Source: Notamacropus eugenii (lineage: Eukaryota; Chordata; Mammalia; Diprotodontia; Macropodidae). From it: 64,000 nt of DNA. This document shows positions 39,025-49,400 of the stretch, piece after piece. The notes beneath the pieces are model-generated. The model was not told the origin of the DNA and made no database searches. It saw only the letters and a program-made list of their open reading frames with translations. The DNA is taken from NCBI RefSeq assembly GCF_028372415.1, contig NC_092872.1, positions 10,980,001 through 11,044,000 of the forward strand. The letters run 5' to 3'. Position 1 is the stretch's first letter. The number at the start of each line of letters is the position of its first letter. The translations under genes were made by a program, and so were the position numbers.

Positions 39025-39112
39025 GCCGGGGGGAGGGGCGAAGATGCCGTCACCATAGGAACGCGGAGGGGGCGGGGGCGCAAGGCCGGGAACCGGGCAA
39101 CCCCGTACGTAC

Positions 39113-39290
39113 CGGAGGTGGGATGGAAGGCGGAAGGAAGGGACGTCCGGAGCAGGAGGGGCAGGCAGCTGGAAGGGCTGCGGATTAAATAGGGTCCAAG
39201 GCAGCTGCAGGTGACGAGTCGTCGCCAAAGGAGCCGGAGGCTGCCGGTGGTTGTTGTCGTCGCCAGGCACGCTTCCGGCCCAGAGCACGC
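39113..39290 (-). other. SNAP47: Putative SNAP47 non-coding first exon
   Basis: On the minus strand a GC-rich segment runs to a donor CCG|GTACGT at 39112-39107. It lies inside the CpG island, upstream of the first coding exon, as expected for a leader exon. A TATA-like tattta stretch lies near 39190. The 5' edge is a guess; no transcript evidence is available. Confidence 0.4.
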
Positions 39291-39323
39291 CGCCGCCGGC
39301 AGGGGGCGGAGTCGGAGCGCAGA

Positions 39324-39333
39324 GCGCATGCGC
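39324..39333. promoter_or_regulatory. NRF1-like site
   Basis: A perfect palindromic GCGCATGCGC core between the divergent genes matches the NRF1 consensus. Confidence 0.6.
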
Positions 39334-39464
39334 ACGCGGTCGAGTCGGAGCGCGGAAGCTGCAGTGCCCTTGGCCTTCGGCGTCGCGCTGGATTTTACGT
39401 CACACACCCAGGCTTCCAAGTTCCTAGGTTGTTTCCCTCCTCTCGCGACCCGTACAAGCCCAGC

Positions 39465-39473
39465 CCGGAAGTG
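39465..39473 (+). promoter_or_regulatory. ETS/GABP-like site
   Basis: CCGGAAGTG is a full ETS core typical of CpG-island housekeeping promoters. A second core in the opposite orientation (CTTCCGG) lies at 39272-39278. Confidence 0.5.
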
Positions 39474-39507
39474 ATTCAGCCTACGGGGCGGAGTCAGGAG
39501 GCTGTCG

Positions 39508-39518
39508 TGCGCAGGCGC
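39508..39518 (+). promoter_or_regulatory. NRF1-like site
   Basis: TGCGCAGGCGC fits the NRF1 consensus and lies about 90 bp upstream of the putative JMJD4 leader donor. Confidence 0.5.
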
Positions 39519-39606
39519 GGGAAGCCTGAGTGCTGTACCTGCTTCTCCCTGGGCCGGCTCCCTCGGAAGGTCAAACCGCCGCGTCTGGTGGAGACTATTT
39601 ACTTGT

Positions 39607-39911
39607 GTAAGTAGGGGCAGTCTTGTGCAGAGCAGAGCTGGAGCCCCGAGTCCCGGGTTCGAATCCCAGCCTTGCTGTGAAACCTCCTACACGTCTCACT
39701 CCCTCTCTGGGCCTGCGGTCTTTTTTTCTGTTTGTTTTGTAATGACGCGTTTGGACAGCCTGTAAACGCTTATTAAGCGCCTGCTGTGTGCCAGGCGCCG
39801 GGGGTACCTGAGGACCTGCTCCCGGCCCGGTGGGGGATGGGGCGGTGGGGAATGGGGCGCCGAAGCTGGAGGCGCTGTTAACGGGTGCCCTCTGTCCTCC
39901 TCCTGCCCCAG
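39607..39911 (+). other. JMJD4: Putative JMJD4 5'-UTR intron
   Basis: A strong donor (GTAAGT at 39607) follows the promoter. A pyrimidine-rich tract ends in an acceptor (ctgccccag, AG at 39910-39911), 291 bp before the JMJD4 start codon. The 305 bp between them is mostly SINE and tttattaag-type repeat, which fits an intron better than a leader. Inferred from splice signals only. Confidence 0.4.
39612..39735 (+). mobile_element. SINE with intact Pol III B box, in the CpG island
   Basis: GGTTCGAATCC at 39656-39666 is a perfect B-box match. A degenerate gggcctgcggtc core follows. A tttattaag-type segment (gtgtgccaggcgccggggg) follows to about 39815. Confidence 0.6.
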
Positions 39912-40136
39912 GTCCCTCCGCCGAGGCCATCGCAGCGTGCTCCTCCTGACCGCCGGCCCTTTGTCCCCAGCAGGAGCCTCCTCCTGGCTTCCCGTCCTTC
40001 CCGCTTGGGCTTTGGAGAGATCCTTCGTCGGTGGCAGTACTTGTGCGCCCTTGAGAGCGTGGCAGGCCTCCTCGTAGCCAGCCGGGCCGGAAACCTGCCT
40101 GGAGAGCGTTGAGCCGGGGAGAGAAGCGAAGGCTGG

Positions 40137-40166
40137 ATGGCCTGTCCTTGGGCGAGCAGGGGCTAG
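40137..40166 (+). CDS. Upstream ORF in the JMJD4 leader, 9 codons
   Basis: An ATG with a weak -3 context (T) opens a nine-codon frame (MACPWASRG) that closes at TAG, 36 nt before the JMJD4 start. It could modestly reduce initiation at the main start if retained in the mature leader. Its use is not demonstrated. Confidence 0.35.
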   Translation: MACPWASRG

Positions 40167-40202
40167 CCTCGCCCCCGGTGTGCCCAGGGGGTCTAGGGAG
40201 AA

Positions 40203-40470
40203 ATGGATTGGGAAACCTACCTGTGTGCCCGCCAGTTCTTGGGCAGACCGCAGGGATCCCCGCTGGCCTACGAGCGGTTTTGCCAACCCCGTGCCAGCGT
40301 GGACTACATCAAGGCAGAACCTTTCACTTACCTGGACTTTTTCAAAGGGTACCTGCTCCCAAATGTCCCCTGTGTTTTCTCTTCTGCCTTCACCAAGGGC
40401 TGGGGAAGCAGAAAGTACTGGGTAACCCCGGATGGGAAGCCTAACTTTGATCACCTTCTTTGGAACTTTG
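40203..40470 (+). CDS. JMJD4: JMJD4 exon 1 (coding part)
   Basis: Residues 1-89 plus one base. It starts MDWETYLCARQF, which is less conserved, and then enters FTYLDFFKGYLLPNVPCVF, closely matching human. The donor is GTAAGC at 40471. Confidence 0.95.
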
Positions 40471-43400
40471 GTAAGCATTTCAGCCGGAAGTGCTTCGGTG
40501 TAAGGGGCAAACACTGATGGGTTCCATCGTCCCTGGGGGAAAACACCTTCAGCAATCGATTGCCAGGTTCCTGCTGTCAGGGTCTTGTGACCTGGACGCA
40601 AGATCTGGAAGTGTGGACGAGACTTCCCCAAGGACGCACAACACTAAAAGGAATCCAGAGACTCGGGGCAAGCCCCCAGGAAGGCTGCTTTCTGGCATCC
40701 GGACCATAGATGTAGTGCTGAAAGGGAGGCCCAAAGGTCTCAGGGCAGTAAATGACAGGACTAGGATTAGAACCTAGGTCCCCTGACTGCCGAGTCCAGG
40801 GGCCTTTCCTCTGGCTTGACACAGTCAGCTCTGCAACCTCAGGAGATGCTCGGTGGCTTTAACGTGCTTGCTGCTTTTTAACGATATGGTCAGGATCTGA
40901 TTTACGTGCCTCTTAGCTTTCCTAAAGCAGGTCTAGGCATCCTCTGAGGAATTACCCAATAGAACATAAATGATCTAGTCTTTACCTTCAGAGTTTACAG
41001 GATGATTTTTGAGGAAAGAATACAAACAAATGTCCAGGAAAGAGGAATAAAATAAATATGGAGTAAACCATGGAGCGTTGAAAGCTTATAACTCATTAAA
41101 AGTAAAAGACCAACCACAAAGCATTTCAGCCACTGTTCTGTTGAAAAATAGAAATCTCATGGAAATACAGGAACCATGTATTAATACAGGACTTAAAGTG
41201 CTGGAGGCCCATAGAATCTCTAAGGAGGTGCAAAGTCCGAAGTGTACGGAGGATCATGAATTTGTCGTGGGGAGAGTTCTTGATCAGCCTTTAGTAGGAA
41301 GAAATCAAGCCTTTATTAAGCACCTTCTATGTGCCAGACACCTGCTATGTAAAAGCAAGGGTTTTATAAATATTTTCTCATTTTATCCACTCAGCCACCC
41401 TGGAGGTAGGTGCCGTTATCATCTCCATTTTACAGTTGAGGAAACTTGAGGCAGACAGAGGGTGAGTGCCTGGCCCAGAATCATGCAACTAGTAAGTGCC
41501 TGAGGTGGGATTTGAATACAAGTCTTCCTTACATGCTCCTATCTCCTAGTAGGAGGACAGTATTTGGTAGAAGAGGGGCAAAGGCATTCTAGAGGGTGAG
41601 AAAGGCTGAGGAGGTAGTGCTGTCTTCCAGCAAGCTGGTAAGAAAGATCTGCGTTTGTTTTAGGGGATGCAGTGGTTCCTGTCGCAAACTGCAACGTCCA
41701 GGAATACAACTCTAATCCAAAAGAACAGCTCCCACTGAGTGATTACATAAGCTACTGGAAAGAATACATCCAGGGCAATTATTCTTCTGCCAAGGGATGT
41801 CTCTACCTCAAGGACTGGCATCTGTGTAGGTAAAAGGCATAGAGTGTTGCTAGACCACCAAGTATTGACTTGACCTTTGTCAGTTTTCTGAAAATGGATA
41901 AATCTACTTCACCATGCATTTATTCAGCACAAAAAATTGACTGTAATGGGAAAACAGAAGACAGGACTAGAATTTAATAAAGGTAATTTGAGAAAAGGGT
42001 AGTAACAACTAAGGGAAGGCTTTTCTTATGAAATGGCACCTGACATCAGCCTTGAAGGGAAATGGCTGAGTACTCTCTCTGAAAGAACTCTGCCAGTGAA
42101 CTGGTAAAAATTTGAATTAAAATGAGAATCATCTCCTACCCTATCCCTGTCATTGACATTGTCTATAGAGGAGTTCTCAGATCTTATTTTGCTGAAATCA
42201 GAACACCGGATAAAGTGTCAGCTTGTATATTGGTAAATTTATATCCAAGGTAGAGGAAGTAATGAGAGAAACTTTTTCATTTGGACCTAAGGTTGAGGGC
42301 ATTAAACTAGGTAATTCCCTTCCTTCTCTGATGTTTTATGATTCATTGAAGCCTAAAATGAAGGGAAGAGAAAAAACCTGACTGTCCTAAATGACCCAGA
42401 TGAATTATACCCTAAACTATTGAAACAACATGGAGATGTCATGGAAGAACTATGTAAGTGTAACGAGATGATTGCACGTCACTCCAAGATAGCATGTGCT
42501 AAATGCCAATTTAAACAGTCTGTGCAGCTGCATTTCTTGCCTTCTCAATGGGTGAAGGAGGGGCAGGAGAGGGACAGAATTTGAAAGTCAAAATCTTTTT
42601 TAAGTGAGTGCTCATAAATAAATAGTTTTAAAATAAAAGAAACAGTATGTGCAGTAGAAGTTCAGAAGAGAGAGATTTTAGAAAGGGCTTGAGCAGTCCA
42701 ATAAGAATTCATAAAAGAGCATTCACATACCTGAGTTCATAGTGTTCCATTTGTCAAAATCTTTTAAGGCTAAGTTCAAAAGTCAGTTCCATGGAACTTT
42801 TCCTTCTAAGGGTTCTAAGTTGAGTAAGGCAATTTTCTAGAAGTAGCATTCAAGACCCCACACTGTGCTTCCCCCATTGATTATCAGTTAAGAGAAAAAG
42901 ATGAGGGGACAGAAAGTTCTCTCCTTTCCTATCCACCCCTATGCCCCCAAAGGAATTCTCTTTCAGGAGATTAGCTGGAATTCCTGCCCCTGGGTTATCC
43001 CACCACTAAAATCCTGAATTCCAAACTGACTTGCTATTTTCTACCCCCACAAGGCATGACTGAGGCTCATCAGCCAGTTCCAGTTGCTTCCCGTGTAGCA
43101 TCATCAGTGGGTAAATTCATCAGCATTTTCTCTACCTAGTTTAATGCCTTTGTGTGATTGATCCTCTCCCCTAATCAAGGCACCAGGACTAGAGTCAATT
43201 TTTGCCAAATTTTGTATGTGGAATGGGATGGCTGATTCCTCAGCCTTCACCCTTGTACAAGGACAGAAATGAAATTGCCGCTGCCCTCAGAGAGCTTATA
43301 TTCAGTTGGGCAAATAACATGCATGCCAAGTAATTTGGAGGACAGAGGATGCACTCCTAGTGAGAGGTGAAGGCAGAATGGCAGCTATATGAGTGGACAT

Positions 43401-46400
43401 GTGAGAGATGCTGTTAAGGTAGAATCAATAAGACTTGGTGAGTGATTGGATCTGGAGCATGAGAAAGGAGGGATCGAGGATAGCTCCTGTGTTTAGGAAA
43501 ATATCCAAGGAAAGAAGATGGGCATTAGAGTCTGTAGAACCATAGGGTAACCTCAGTGTTTTCTCTCGCCCTACCTTTTCTCTTCTAAGGAATTTCCCAG
43601 ATCATCACATATACACCACACCAGTGTATTTCTCATCTGATTGGCTGAATGAGTACTGGGATGAACTGGCAGTGGATGATTATCGTTTTGTTTACATGGG
43701 GCCAAAAGGATCATGGTAAAGTTGTCTTTTGAACTCTTGGTAGGGGGGGGGGGGGGGGGCTTGCAGGGTGTCTTCAGCTCTATGGGGTACTTCAGGCTCC
43801 ACCCTCCAGTCTGTTCTCCACACTGCTATCAGGCTCATGGGTTGCCTTGACCACAGTGACTTACTTAGTGGTGATGAGCCTCTTGGTTCCTTGCTATGCT
43901 GGTCCTCAGAAAGCAGACACAGTGTAACTCCAAGATTGTAGTTTAGGCTTTCCCAATGTGACAACACCAGCTCGGATGGCCTTTATGATCCCCAGGGATC
44001 CCCAGCACCCCAGGGAGACATCATCACTCTCTTCATCAGTAAGTTTCAGTGGTATCCTCATAGCTGTGAAATAAATTTCTTATAATTTATATCAACATTT
44101 TCCTCTCCTCTGGAACGTGTTAGGAAACTACCTTTCTCTCCTTTCCTCCCATTGATCCTTGATACAAACCCTCTAGTCTAGCAACTGCCCTCTGAACATA
44201 CCTTGTAGTTTCCTACCTCAGTGTGAAATGGATGGACTGAGAAAAACACAAGCAAGAGTCAATTGGGAATTTTGTATTAGCCAGGCCGGCGGCTGTCTCA
44301 TGGAAAAACCCAGAGGAGGCAGCCCTGAACTAAGGTGTGTGTGCCTTTTAAGCATTTCAGCACTTTCCGGTACAGTCTTGCGGTTTTAACAGCAAACATA
44401 TCTCACAGAACAGTTTTGACAGGGGCCCAAGTTGCTGCTAGGTGAGGGGGCACAACAGAGAATGGGCTGCTAGGCAAGGGGGCACAACAGAGGCTGGCTG
44501 CTAGGCAAGGGGGCCCAATCCTGCCCAGCAACCCAACAGACATTTCTCAACCCAGGGGCCCCAGGGAGGAATAACGTCCACTTCAAGTGCCTCTGCTCAT
44601 GTCATTTGCCATTTCCCCTCTTTGTTGGTGTGCCTTCTCTAGCCTTTCTCCTTTGCCTAAATCCCAAGCATCCTCCATCCCTGGTTCCGGTCCTTAGGAA
44701 TCATTGGTCTGCAGGTGCTTGACATCCCAGCTCCTTCTCTTCTCACAGCCAGTCCAGAGGTCATTGTCTTTAGGCCCAGAGCTCTGTCACCCTGTACTCT
44801 TTACTAAAATTCCCTGATTCCTGGCCTCTACATTACGCCATTGTGGTTTCCCAAGTCCAAAGATCTAGTATATCCAAAATATATTTCCATACTTTCTACC
44901 CTCTCTCTATTCCTGAAATTGCTACCATTGTTCAGTACAGGTTTCACCATTTTTAGCACCCGCTTCTCTCTTTTTTTCCTTCCCCATTCCCATTCAAAAC
45001 CATAAGAGTGTGTTTTGGGAGGATATTGGAAATGAAATGCAGAATCTACAATTATACGCAAATTCAGAAAATAATTCAGAGCTACCTTACAAAGTAAGTG
45101 CGTATGAAAAAAATCTATGCCACACTAGGTGGGCCTAAATTTATTTAGCTAGTCTCTACTGAGATCCCCTCTGACCTAAGCTTGACCATCAGAGGAAGTC
45201 ACTGCATCTCTTCCTGAGTCCAGATAAGAGTGGACTCCACTCTTCAGAATATAGAGCACAGTTTGGGATCCCCTCACCTGTAGTACTGCATGTTTGGGTC
45301 TAAGGGCCAGATGTTTACATCTGTTCTTCTCTGTGCTGCTCCACTCATTTAATTTTCTGGGGTTTTTTTAATCCAGTTGCAGGTGGTTTTGATAATAACC
45401 ACTTTATAGCATAATTTGAGGTTTAACGATGCAAATTCCTCCTTTGCCCCATCATCCTTTTGTTATTCTTGCCCATTTTTTCCTCAATATAAATTTTATC
45501 ACTTGACTTAAGAAGGGAACAGAATCTAAATAAAAGACTGAAAGAATCATTCAAATAATAATCGTAACAGTAAATGGAAAAATTATCTACAAAATTAGAA
45601 CTTTTTTGCAGGCTGCTGATAATAACAGGTTACAAAGTGCTTTAAGATTTACAAAATACTTTTCTCACCACCTGTTCTGTAAGATAATGTATCAGCCCCA
45701 TTTTACAGATGAGGAAACTGAAAATCAAAGAAGATATGTGACTTGCACAAGGTCATATAGCTAGCGTCAGAGACCCAACTCACATTTAGGTCTTTTTCTC
45801 ATTAACGTTCACAGATTTTGAAGCGTCATCAATATTACCTTGACACGCATGATGGGAAGATTGGCTAAGGATTTATGGATATGAAAGATGAGACTAAACT
45901 TTCCATGTTTTGTGTCACAGGAAATTTTTTTTTAACTGAATAAAATTCACTGTGCAGCTCATTGGCTCACTTCACAGGACTCCATTCCACGCTGATGTCT
46001 TCCGCTCCTATAGCTGGTCTGTCAATGTCTGTGGAAGGAAAAGGTGGCTCCTCTATCCCCCAGGGCAGGAGGGGAATCTTCGGGATTGTCACGGGAACCT
46101 GCCCTACGATGTTACTTCCTCTGCCCTCCTTGACATCAAAGTGTACCCCAGATCCCCCAAATGCTGCCCACCTCTTGAAGTCATCCAGGAAGCAGGGGAG
46201 ATGATCTTTGTCCCCAGCGGGTGGCACCATCAAGTTTACAATCTGGTAAGATCCATGAAACCTCTGTTAAGTTTCCTTTATTCTCTCTCCTCATGTTAAA
46301 AATGATCTTCCCCCACAGATTTTTCCTAACCCTTTGTCTGGACTTCTCCTTTGCACTTGTGACCTTCCTTCTTAGCACTGGATCTGGAGTTAGAAAGATC

Positions 46401-49400
46401 TGAGTTCAAATTTGGTTTGGACATGTTGTGTCACCTGTTTGCCTCAGTTTTCTCAACTGTAAATGGGGATAATAAGAGCACCTACCTCACATGGTTGTTT
46501 TGAGGATCAAATGCTGAACATAGTGCATGGCAGGTTGTACGTACTACATAGATGTTAGCTGTTATGATTATACATGTATGTTTTATTGTCTGTGCTGGAT
46601 GCTAGCTCCAGACTTACTGGCCGTATGATTGTGGGCAGGTTGCTTAAACCCTCTGAATCTCATTTAGTCACCTGTAAAAATAATAGAGATTATCATGCTT
46701 GCACTGCCTACTTTACAGGGTTTTGGAAGGAACCAAACGTGACCTTTATGAAACTTTAAGTGCTATATAATTATGATTTCATATGGAAACATTTAGAATT
46801 ATTCTGAACAACCTAAAGTTAGGCTCTTTGTTATCTTTCATCTTTGAATCCTCAGGGCCAAGCCCAGAGACACCCACATAGTAGTGTTTAATAGATGTTC
46901 ATTGATTTGAGTTTAGGTCAAGAGAATGGATGGGTTTTGTTCATTTAACTCAGAGACAGATGGCACCTGGGTTCAGAGCCATCCTTGACATGGGAATAAT
47001 GATGCCTGTCATGCCTCCCTACTTCAGAGGCTTACTGTGAAGGTCACATGAGAAGATAATGTGTGAAAATACTTTTGAACCTCAGAGTACTATAAATGCT
47101 ATTCTGTGTGCAAAATTCCATGAACGTAAATCTTCCATGTGTTTGATTTTATTTTTTTATCTTTATTTAAAAGATAATTTTATTTTGTTACCATCTACAT
47201 GTAGCATTTGATTTTAAATAAGTGTTTTATAGGATCATAGAGCATAAGATTTAGAGCAGGAAGAGACGTTGGAGGTCAGTGACCTCAGTCCCTCCATTTT
47301 GCAGATGGGGAACTAAGGCCTGGAGAGGCTGACTTGCCCTGGGTCTAAAGCAACATTTCAGTGCTTACCAGTGCCTGGCCCTGTGCTAGATGAAAGGGAA
47401 AAAGAAACTGAAGGCATAGTACTTGCCCTCTAGCAGCTCACAGTTAAGCTGAAGAATTAAGATATACTCAAAAAGGATGAAGCAGTGTCACATGTTCAGG
47501 TACAGGAATGACAGACCCTTGACCAGGGTTGGAGCATAGGGCTTTAAACTGAAAAGGAAAGGTAGGGAGGAGGAAACTGTTTGAGTATGTATGTCTGCCA
47601 AGTTAAATCCCAGTGAGAGAAACCACAGTGTAGGTAGACTAGCTGGAGAAAAGCCAAAAAATTTATAGGAGGGAATAATCAAAGAAAGGAGCCGTCAGTA
47701 AGAGCTGTGACCTTGGATGCCTGTATTCATCTGCACCAAGGATGGGCTTAAAAGGGAAGGGGGGGGGGGGTTGGTGAATGAGAGATCCTAGCATGAGGAG
47801 GCAAAAATGATGTCACAGATATCACCAAGATTTGATAGGCTGACACCCAGGGGTGGAGTATGGACCCAGAATGGTATGTTTTATTCAAAAGAAAGTGATT
47901 GAAGTGGGACTGAGAAGCGTCACACATGAAGATACTATCACATGAGGAAATCCAGGAAGCAAGGAGGAGAATCTGGTAGAGAACACTTGGGTGAATTTCA
48001 ACAGGCAATATTATCATGGCCACCCGGACAGAGGAAGAGCTAGATGAGATCAGACTTCGAAACATGATATATAGTAAAGATGGGAGACTTTAAGTATCCA
48101 GACATCTGCTGGAGCTCTCAGCCAAAAGCAGAACTGCCCAAGATTTGTTAGATTGCTCAATGATAATTTTGTGCTTCAAAAAATGGCAAAAGCACTGCTC
48201 TGGATATGGTTCTCATCAACAAGGAGGAACTTAATGAGTGAAGTAAAAGGAACTTTGGTAGCACAGGCGGAGAGAGGGCAAAGTGACCTTTCTGTCTTAG
48301 AGTTTGTGACAAATAAGGAAAGAAAAACCAGGCAGGGTCTGACACATGCCCTGCTTTGGGGAAGACCAGATTTTAAAGGGTTCAGAGGCCTCAGGATTGT
48401 GCCATGTGAGGATTAGTCAAAGGGGGTTGAGATGATTTGCCTGGAGAAGAGAAGAAAGGGTTTAATGGCCACATCATAATAGTCTTCAAGTGTTGGAAGG
48501 CTCTTGTGTGGAAACAAGATTTAGACCGTCCTGTCAGCCCCTGAAGGACACAACCATTAGCAGTGGGTAAAAGCCACAATGGCAGATTTTGGTTCAGTAG
48601 GACATATCTACTAGTGCTGAGCTTAGAACCATTAAGCCATGGGTCCAAATTCTACCTCCATTCCTGGTTGCTCTCCAAACAGTTAACTGATATATGCCTT
48701 TCTAGGGGGTATTTAAATCTTTGTAGGTACTTGTAAAAGGCTAATCAGAGAGCCAATTGGACCTCCAGCACTTGCTACCTTTTGTTTTTCTTCTCTTTTG
48801 AGACAGACTCACCCTGTCTCAACCAGGCTGGAAGTAGCACAGACACCCTGCAACCTAGTCCCAATACTGATCGAAACTGTAATATGCCCTGATTTTCTGA
48901 CCTGGACTAGTTTTCCTGTCTTTGGCAGCCTGATGGCCTTCTACCTTGGTGTTCACCATGCTGGTGCCAGACTTAACATAGATATCCAATCTGGCTTCTC
49001 CCATTTCAGCTCATGACTCCCCAACTGGGCCTACCTCAGCCTCCCCAGCAGCAGTGGCTACAAACATGCACCACTGTCCTTGACTTCTTTTCATTGTCTT
49101 GACAAGAATGAGACTTGAGAATACCTCCTTTGGAGTCTCTCATCTGGTGACTAATTGGCATTGGTATCTGTTAACTCTCTTGAAATGTCACCTTTTGATA
49201 ACCTCTGCTGGCTGTTTAGGAATTCTCTGAATACTCATTTTAACCCAGTTTCATGTGAATCACTCTTTTAGGATGATACCATCTCCATTAATCACAACTG
49301 GATGAATGGCTGCAATGTAGCTACCATGTGGTACTTCCTCCAGGCTGAGCTGGAGGCTGTGCAACAGGAAATCTATGAGTGGAGGGACACTATGGAAGAC

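Larger units (their letters stand above)
34104..39112 (-). other. SNAP47 first intron (putative)
   Basis: This lies between the putative leader exon and the first coding exon. It contains a SINE, an L1-like ORF2 remnant (37140-38060) and, at its upstream end, half of the CpG island. Positions 34110-35770 and 35960-36960 hold nothing I can name. Confidence 0.45.
38400..40250. promoter_or_regulatory. CpG island, probable bidirectional promoter of SNAP47 and JMJD4
   Basis: The GC and CpG content rises sharply over about 1.8 kb between the two divergent genes; the flanking DNA is AT-rich and CpG-poor. GC boxes (ggggcgg) occur near 39303 and 39485, with NRF1-like and ETS-like sites between the two putative leader exons. 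A C12 run lies at 39013-39024. No consistent TATA box is seen. The SNAP47/JMJD4 head-to-head layout is also found in human. Confidence 0.85.
40471..41663 (+). other. JMJD4 intron 1
   Basis: Contains minus-oriented SINEs at about 40705-40822 and 41350-41555, with a tttattaag-type tail at 41300-41350. Nothing else is recognised. Confidence 0.8.
41830..43589 (+). other. JMJD4 intron 2
   Basis: Contains a probable L1 3' tail (about 42460-42650) and a repeat body related to the tttattaag family (about 43250-43480). Positions 41830-42450 and 42660-43240 are otherwise unassigned. Confidence 0.75.
43716..45977 (+). other. JMJD4 intron 3
   Basis: Contains the G17 run, a possible LTR-like fragment with a minisatellite (44230-44560) and a minus-oriented SINE (45610-45800). 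Positions 44560-45600 are unassigned. Confidence 0.75.
46246..49271 (+). other. JMJD4 intron 4
   Basis: Dense in repeats: several plus SINEs, a CR1-clade LINE piece and the 7SL RNA pseudogene, all listed separately. Positions 47650-47990 hold little beyond a G12 run. Confidence 0.75.

Noticed and set aside
38426-39058. 210-codon plus-strand and 193-codon minus-strand frames in the CpG island
   Set aside because: Proline/arginine/glycine-rich low-complexity translations caused by base composition. No splice-supported extension.
39656-39666. Possible tRNA gene because of a perfect B box
   Set aside because: No cloverleaf can be drawn around it; the flanks are SINE core and tail.
39696-40631. 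311-codon open frame on the minus strand across the CpG island and JMJD4 exon 1
   Set aside because: It is antisense to confirmed JMJD4 coding sequence and runs through a SINE. Long GC-rich open frames are expected where stop codons are rare, and it has no recognisable domain.
44028-44120. Extra JMJD4 exon between exons 3 and 4
   Set aside because: The phase of exon 3 (two bases of a Trp codon) is completed exactly by exon 4 at 45978, so no extra exon is needed.
48797-49083. Alu or other 7SL-derived SINE
   Set aside because: The S-domain middle of 7SL is present, and 7SL-derived SINEs are not known in marsupials. A retroposed 7SL RNA fits better.
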